Source: CAKSXP01 sp964609305 (lineage in GTDB: Bacteria; Bacillota; Clostridia; Oscillospirales; Oscillospiraceae). From it: a DNA stretch of 18,786 bases. Below, piece after piece: positions 15,174-18,786 of the stretch. Numbering within the stretch: position 1 is the stretch's first letter; the number at the start of each line of letters is the position of its first letter. Below the pieces are notes generated by a model that searched no databases, had not been told where the DNA came from, and saw only the letters and a list, made by a program, of their open reading frames with translations. The position numbers and the translations under genes are program-made. Location: contig CAZSRK010000042.1 in assembly GCA_964609305.1 (NCBI GenBank), positions 1 to 18,786 on the forward strand, read 5' to 3'.

Positions 15174-15572
15174 CTATTGATTTCCGTACTGACCGGACAG
15201 CAGATCGTCAAATATATCCATGTCGATACTGCCGCTTACGGCCGACCAGAAATGCCCGTCATAGTCTATTGTCCCGTTTCCCTGGACAGTGACGCTTTCA
15301 ATTTCCTCTCCGTCGGGGACGTACCAGCGGAGGCTGTAGCTCCAGCCCGAGGAATTTTTGCTTGACTGCCGCCTTGTGAACTCTATGGAATTGATATTCT
15401 CCGTGAGTTCCCGGACGGTTTCGGGGTCCGTAACTTCAACAGATTCTCCTGTGGTTCCGGACATAATGACGATGCTGTCGGCTCCGGTGACTTCAAAGGT
15501 TTTTGAGATCGCGCAACCGGCAGTGAGGCAGCAACGCATAAGTGTGCAGAACAGGCAGACCACTCTTTTCAC
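15174..15572 (-). CDS. Small predicted lipoprotein of unknown function
   Basis: About 132 aa. An N-terminal stretch KRVVCLFCTLMRCCLTAGC looks like a lipoprotein signal with lipobox TAGC (C20 if the GTG at 15572 is the start), although an arginine interrupts the hydrophobic core. The rest is a small beta-rich domain (IVIMSGTTGESVEVTDPETV, then WSYSLRWYVPDGEEIESVTV and IDYDGHFW). I do not recognise the family with confidence. An ATG at 15587 directly abuts the stop of the truncated cyclase frame and has no ribosome site; GTG 15572 has a G6 run 7 nt upstream and places the signal at the terminus. It ends at a good terminator, so it was probably cotranscribed with the cyclase gene. Confidence 0.62.
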   Translation of the reverse strand: MKRVVCLFCTLMRCCLTAGCAISKTFEVTGADSIVIMSGTTGESVEVTDPETVRELTENINSIEFTRRQSSKNSSGWSYSLRWYVPDGEEIESVTVQGNGTIDYDGHFWSAVSGSIDMDIFDDLLSGQYGNQ

Positions 15573-15587
15573 CGCGGTGCCCCCCAT

Positions 15588-17032
15588 CTACATAGAAAAT
15601 TCTATTGTGAGACGCCGACGGGACGGACAATGTTCCGACTTGGGAGTCAGATGGTCTGCCGCGTCGTAGCCGAGCCGGTCGTTGATCTGTTTGAGATCGT
15701 CTATATCGAACACCACAAAGGCCAGACGGTCCGGCGGGCGCTCGAGCAGGGCGGACAGGCGAAGCTGAAACGCGTTCCTGTTGCCTAAGGCAGTCATGCT
15801 ATCTTCAACTGCCAGGCGGCGGTAGCGCTCGGATGATTCCATTTGCCTCCAGAACCGGCCGAATGACGCGACCGCATCCGCTGTCATTCCGGTCAGCAGA
15901 AGTGACAGGCCCAGTATAAATAACGGCGTACTGTTGGCGGCCTGAAGCCGGTCTAGATGATATAGTACGATGGAGCCCAGCCCGCATGCATAGACGGATA
16001 ATATGCCGAAAAATGTAAAACGAAGCTGCCGTTCCTTTCGGCGTACCACGCTGCGCCAGAATGCCCAGGTGGAGACGGGGAGAGCCAGTATTATAAGCGC
16101 ATGGACCACTATGGCTGTGTCACGCAGCTCCACCAGGCCCGCCATATGCAGGACAAAACAAAGCCCGGCATTTATGAGCAAAGCCCAAATGAGCACTCTC
16201 AGGATATGCCGGCAATCGTCGAGCAGCAGACGGATATAGAGCAGATACGGCACCGGGAGCAGATAGAAAGAGGCATAACTCATAGAGTAAGAAATGGCGT
16301 AATTACCACCGGACCACCGGCAATGGTGGTGACCTTGGAATCCAGAAGTATCCAGAGTCCGGACAAAAGCACAAACATTACCAGGGATATCAGCGGCAGA
16401 TATGTCCGACTCTTCCAGCGTGCCAGAACCACTGCGCAAAAAAGCATTATAAGCGTCAGCAGCAGGCAGATGGAACCAAAGAATATGGGACCGGCATTGT
16501 CATGTATCAAGGTGAATTTAATCGCGCCGGGGGTGTCCAGAAGGACGCTCTCAAGCTCATATGAGCCCCCACCGTAGGTCTGCAGTTCGACGGTGATCTC
16601 CCCGGCACCGGCACAGTCAGACATTGGTATAAAATGCCACATACTGCCCAGTGCATGCTCGGCGCCCTGCGCAGCCTCGTAGATCAGCGCGTCGTCTGCC
16701 CAGACCCTGATAGATGCGTATCTGGTGCGAAAAGTGAGTAGGTACTCCGTATGCAGCTCCTGCTCCGTCAGGCTGTGGCGTAGTAACAGAGGCTCTTCAG
16801 TGGTTTCCAGCGTGCAGGGCAGCGTCGGAATGGACTGAAAGTCGCCGTCCTGAAAATAGGACCATCCGGTGTCCAGGCTACGGGCGGAGGTCTTGCCCGG
16901 ACCGTTTAAATATGTTGAGAACATGAAAGATGCAGACAGGGCGAGAAGAATGACCACGCCGATCGCAGAAAATATCCAAATGCTTTGCCGTCGCATGGCA
17001 GAGCTGGAAAACTTATTTGCGGATACAGGCAT
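15588..17032 (-). pseudogene. Decayed membrane diguanylate cyclase (frameshift plus truncated GGDEF domain)
   Basis: Two frames together encode a sensor protein of about 481 aa. The first frame (from 17032; AGGAGG 9 nt upstream) has a membrane segment at about 17-40, an extracytoplasmic beta domain (FQDGDFQSIPTLPCTLETTE, HTEYLLTFRTRYASIRVWAD) and then membrane segments, ending at a stop at 16280. The second frame picks up as NYAISYSMSYASFYLLPVPY from about 16304 and continues through further membrane segments into a GGDEF domain (DSMTALGNRNAFQLRLSALL, VVFDIDDLKQINDRLGYDAA). That domain stops short: after DHL the sequence changes to an unrelated SEHCPSRRRLTIEFSM and the GG(D/E)EF catalytic signature is absent. 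The frameshift equals loss of one base near 16305-16310. With both lesions it should not make c-di-GMP. Confidence 0.82.
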
Positions 17033-17296
17033 ATAAGACATCCTCCTCTCGCAGATATGGCACACTTGCATAATTACTGTCAATTTTCCTAAATACAATA
17101 TGTGCCCACAGGCTGACAATAACTGTCTATTGATCATGGGCACAGGTAAAATATTTCCCAGGAAAAATGTGTGGGGGGAGCTCCTCCGAACATAACAATT
17201 TCCCATGATCAGGGAAAGACTTATTTTAGGCACTGCATTTTGCGCATAGTCGGCCCTCTAATGCCAGATATGGTGCCTGAAAAAGTATTTTATCAT
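17033..17296 (-). promoter_or_regulatory. Long structured 5' leader of the cyclase gene
   Basis: About 260 nt separate the predicted start from the coding region, and no reading frame is supported there. Near the 5' end AGGCAC/GTGCCT (17228-17233 with 17273-17278) encloses a hairpin GCATAG/CTAATGC (17244-17249 with 17258-17264). Next come TTTCCC/GGGAAA around 17200-17217, and TGTGCCCA/TGGGCACA (17101-17108 with 17137-17144). TGATCATGGG (17131-17140) is also complementary to CCCATGATCA (17202-17211), which would break the latter two stems. This is consistent with a switching leader; I cannot match it to a known riboswitch class. Confidence 0.45.
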
Positions 17297-17302
17297 GTTT
17301 CT

Positions 17303-17331
17303 ATTATACTTTGACGTTAAATACACGTCAA
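17303..17331 (-). promoter_or_regulatory. Consensus promoter of the cyclase gene with overlapping palindrome
   Basis: On the minus strand, TTGACG (17326-17331) and TATAAT (17303-17308) are 17 nt apart, a near-perfect sigma-A promoter. An inverted repeat TTGACGT-N7-ACGTCAA (17311-17331) covers the -35 box and most of the spacer, the place where a repressor such as the divergent XRE protein could bind. Confidence 0.82.
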
Positions 17332-17402
17332 TAGCCGTTATAAAGATTATTTCTAGTTTCACAAGCTTTGGGTAGACTAATAGCAGAGGAGGCGATGCTG
17401 CT

Positions 17403-17648
17403 GTGGCAAGGCATTTTGATAACCACGAAAGAATGTTGGACCTGTATTATGCCATCGGATATTTCCGCAGGAGAAAAGGCCTGTCGCAGGAGCAGTTGGC
17501 TGAAGAGCTGGGAATCAGCCGGCAGCATCTGGCCTCCATTGAAGCGCCAAATATGGACAGGGGGTTATCCCTTAACCTGCTGTTTAATATTGCCAGTGTG
17601 CTGGAGATAGAGCCATACCAGCTCCTTAAGTTCCGGCCCGACGAGTGA
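17403..17648 (+). CDS. Small XRE-family helix-turn-helix transcriptional regulator
   Basis: An 81-aa DNA-binding protein made of one Cro/C1-type domain. The helix-turn-helix is LSQEQLAEELGISRQHLASIE (about residues 27-47), followed by the expected helices LSLNLLFNIASVLEIEPYQLL. The start is the GTG at 17403, with AGAGGAGG at 17385-17392; the ATG at 17395 is in another frame and yields a protein with no similarity. It has no extra sensor domain, so its activity probably depends on dimerisation or protein level. It is divergent from the cyclase gene, and the shared intergenic region holds the TTGACGT-N7-ACGTCAA palindrome, a plausible operator. No good promoter for it was identified. Confidence 0.87.
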   Translation: MARHFDNHERMLDLYYAIGYFRRRKGLSQEQLAEELGISRQHLASIEAPNMDRGLSLNLLFNIASVLEIEPYQLLKFRPDE

Positions 17649-17654
17649 TATAAA

Positions 17655-17710
17655 CCATAAAGCAAGTGACCCTGCCGTCGAACCTGACGGCAGGGTCACT
17701 TGCTTTATGG
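17655..17710. terminator. Perfect 25-bp hairpin between XRE gene and tRNA-Arg
   Basis: Arms 17655-17679 and 17686-17710 are exact inverted copies with a 6-nt loop. It follows the stop of the plus-strand XRE gene and the 3' end of the minus-strand tRNA. The right arm includes the tRNA's own CCA (17708-17710). T-runs are short on both sides (CTTTATGG; minus CTTTATGGTTTATATC), so termination rests on the long stem. Confidence 0.75.
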
Positions 17711-17784
17711 CACTCCCGGCGCGATTCGAACGCGCGACCTTCCGCTTAGGAGGCGGATGCTCTATCCTGCTGAGCTACGGAAGC
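17708..17784 (-). tRNA. tRNA-Arg (anticodon CCT)
   Basis: A complete cloverleaf of 77 nt on the minus strand with encoded CCA. Acceptor GCTTCCG pairs with CGGGAGT (wobbles at two positions), discriminator G. Anticodon stem TCCGC/GCGGA encloses CTCCTAA, giving CCT (complement of 17748-17750), which reads AGG. T-arm GCGCG-TTCGAAT-CGCGC. No promoter is apparent between it and tsf, so it is probably cotranscribed with tsf or read from it. Confidence 0.96.
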
Positions 17785-17790
17785 ATATCG

Positions 17791-17830
17791 GGGAGAAACT
17801 GACGTTTCTCCCGGGATCCGAAAACGGATC
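17791..17830 (-). terminator. Paired hairpins between tsf and tRNA-Arg
   Basis: GGGAGAAAC (17791-17799) pairs with GTTTCTCCC (17804-17812) around TGAC, and GATCCG (17815-17820) with CGGATC (17825-17830) around four bases. Neither has a T-run on the minus strand, so a processing or partial termination signal between tsf and the tRNA is as likely as a full terminator. Confidence 0.5.
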
Positions 17831-17834
17831 AAAG

Positions 17835-18758
17835 TTATTTTATCATGCTGGCGATCTCTTCAGCGAAATTCTCCTGCTTTTTCTCGATGCCTTCACCTTT
17901 TTCAAAGCGGGTGTAGCCTAGAACTTTGATATCGGCGCCAAGCTCTTTGGCGACGGCGGCGATATGCTGCTCAACGGAGACCTTATCGTCCTTGACGAAG
18001 GGCTGCTGCATGAGGCAGATCTCCTTATAATATTTGTTCAGGCCGCCGGTGACGATCTTCTCGATGATGGCATCGGGCTTATTCGCGTTCTTTGGATCCT
18101 CTTTCGCCTGGATAAGACGGATCTTCTTTTCATTCTCGATGAAATCCTCAGGCACGTTGCTCTTGTCGAGGAAAGTCGGGTTGAGGGCCGCGATCTGCAT
18201 CGCGATGTCCTTGCCGAGCTCGACAAGCGTGGGATTTTCAGCAAAGGCGGAGTCAACGTCGAGGTTGACGAGAACGCCGATGCGGCCGCCCATGTGCACA
18301 TAGGGGATGTTTACGCCCTGCGCGTAGCGGGCAAAACGGCGGACCTTGATGTTCTCGCCGATGACGAGCACCTTGTCCTGCTGTGTCTGCTCGACGGTCA
18401 GATCGCTGTCAGGGTATTTGCAGGCCATCAGAGCCTCGAGATCGGCGGGAGCCTGCTCCGCAACGACCTGGGCAACGCCCTTGACAAAGTCGGTAAACAG
18501 GGAGTTCTTTGCAACAAAGTCGGTTTCGGCGTTGACCTCAACGACAACACCGACACCGTTGATAACGGCGGCATAGGCCATGCCCTCGGCGGCGATGCGG
18601 CCGGCCTTCTTCTGTGCGGCGGCCAGGCCCTTCTCACGCAGCCACTCGACGGCCTTGTCCATATCTCCGTCGCAGGCGGTCAGGGCCTTTTTGCAGTCCA
18701 TCATGCCAACGCCGGTCATTTCACGCAGAGTTTTAACGTCAGTAGCGGTAAATGCCAT
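17835..18758 (-). CDS. tsf: Translation elongation factor Ts
   Basis: The guanine-nucleotide exchange factor that reloads EF-Tu with GTP in the cytoplasm. The 307 aa begin with the UBA-like domain, TATDVKTLREMTGVGMMDCKKAL, and EWLREKGLAAAQKKAGRIAAEG. The core contains the conserved NAETDFVAKN and later VPEDFIENEKKIRLIQAKEDPKNANKPDAIIEKIV, LMQQPFVKDD and the C-terminal GYTRFEKGEGIEKK. Length is usual for Firmicutes. AAAGG lies about 12 nt before the ATG, a slightly long spacing. rpsB normally stands directly upstream and would lie just outside the window to the right. Nothing is unusual in the protein. Confidence 0.97.
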   Translation of the reverse strand: MAFTATDVKTLREMTGVGMMDCKKALTACDGDMDKAVEWLREKGLAAAQKKAGRIAAEGMAYAAVINGVGVVVEVNAETDFVAKNSLFTDFVKGVAQVVAEQAPADLEALMACKYPDSDLTVEQTQQDKVLVIGENIKVRRFARYAQGVNIPYVHMGGRIGVLVNLDVDSAFAENPTLVELGKDIAMQIAALNPTFLDKSNVPEDFIENEKKIRLIQAKEDPKNANKPDAIIEKIVTGGLNKYYKEICLMQQPFVKDDKVSVEQHIAAVAKELGADIKVLGYTRFEKGEGIEKKQENFAEEIASMIK

Positions 18759-18786
18759 AATTAAACCAAACCTTTCAATTTTTTTT

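Noticed and set aside
15588..15660. Insertion sequence end at the broken GGDEF domain
   Set aside because: No transposase reading frame, terminal inverted repeat or target duplication could be found; a deletion scar is simpler.
17228..17296. c-di-GMP (GEMM) riboswitch in the cyclase leader
   Set aside because: The characteristic GEMM-I core and tetraloop-receptor sequences are not visible; only an unnamed structured leader is claimed.
17710..17713. Prophage or integrative element attachment at tRNA-Arg
   Set aside because: No integrase, no duplicated tRNA 3' fragment and no change in gene content beside the tRNA.

Overview
The window looks like a chromosomal segment of a moderately GC-rich Gram-positive bacterium of the Clostridia, perhaps an Oscillospiraceae-like gut anaerobe. 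The basis is inference: housekeeping genes (tsf, radC, rodA, birA) of Firmicutes type, strong AGGAGG ribosome sites, sigma-A type promoters, lipoproteins, and an ABC-permease-GldG-DUF4340 cluster typical of that class. No phage, IS element or CRISPR array was recognised.

Layout. 161-2330 (minus): rodA-birA operon with its own promoter and terminator. 2461-3138 (plus): radC, divergent from rodA. 3139-3628: AT-rich non-coding stretch ending in a very good promoter for tRNA-Thr(CGT), followed by a UUCG-looped terminator. 3812-4690 (plus): an MBL-fold hydrolase with an altered metal motif. 4804-9620 (minus): a tightly coupled four-gene operon (ABC ATPase, ABC permease, GldG-like protein, DUF4340 protein), expressed from a promoter near 9680. 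9786-10445 (minus): an acidic, Thr/Asp-rich lipoprotein. 10802-12693 (plus): an OmpR-family response regulator and its histidine kinase, overlapping by 4 bp. 12842-13396 (plus): GNAT acetyltransferase. 13537-15004 (minus): a family-39-like glycosyltransferase interrupted by a frameshift at a homopolymer. 15174-17032 (minus): a small lipoprotein behind a membrane diguanylate cyclase that carries a frameshift and has lost the catalytic end of its GGDEF domain. 17403-17648 (plus): a small XRE regulator divergent from the cyclase. 17708-18758 (minus): tsf followed by tRNA-Arg(CCT).

The most interesting result is a self-consistent regulatory circuit at 9677-10748. Three promoters (ABC/GldG/DUF4340 operon, lipoprotein, and the two-component system itself) share one architecture: two YTTWAG half-sites 11 bp apart, no good -35 box, and a -10 box beginning exactly 9 nt after the second 7-nt half-site. 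The direct-repeat form resembles the TTTAAG-N5-TTTAAG site of CiaR. I infer that this response regulator activates its own operon, the lipoprotein and the transporter-like complex, making them one envelope system of unknown purpose.

A second point of interest is the 17033-17331 region: a consensus promoter overlapped by a TTGACGT-N7-ACGTCAA palindrome, then a leader of about 260 nt with nested and mutually exclusive stems, all upstream of the decaying cyclase gene.
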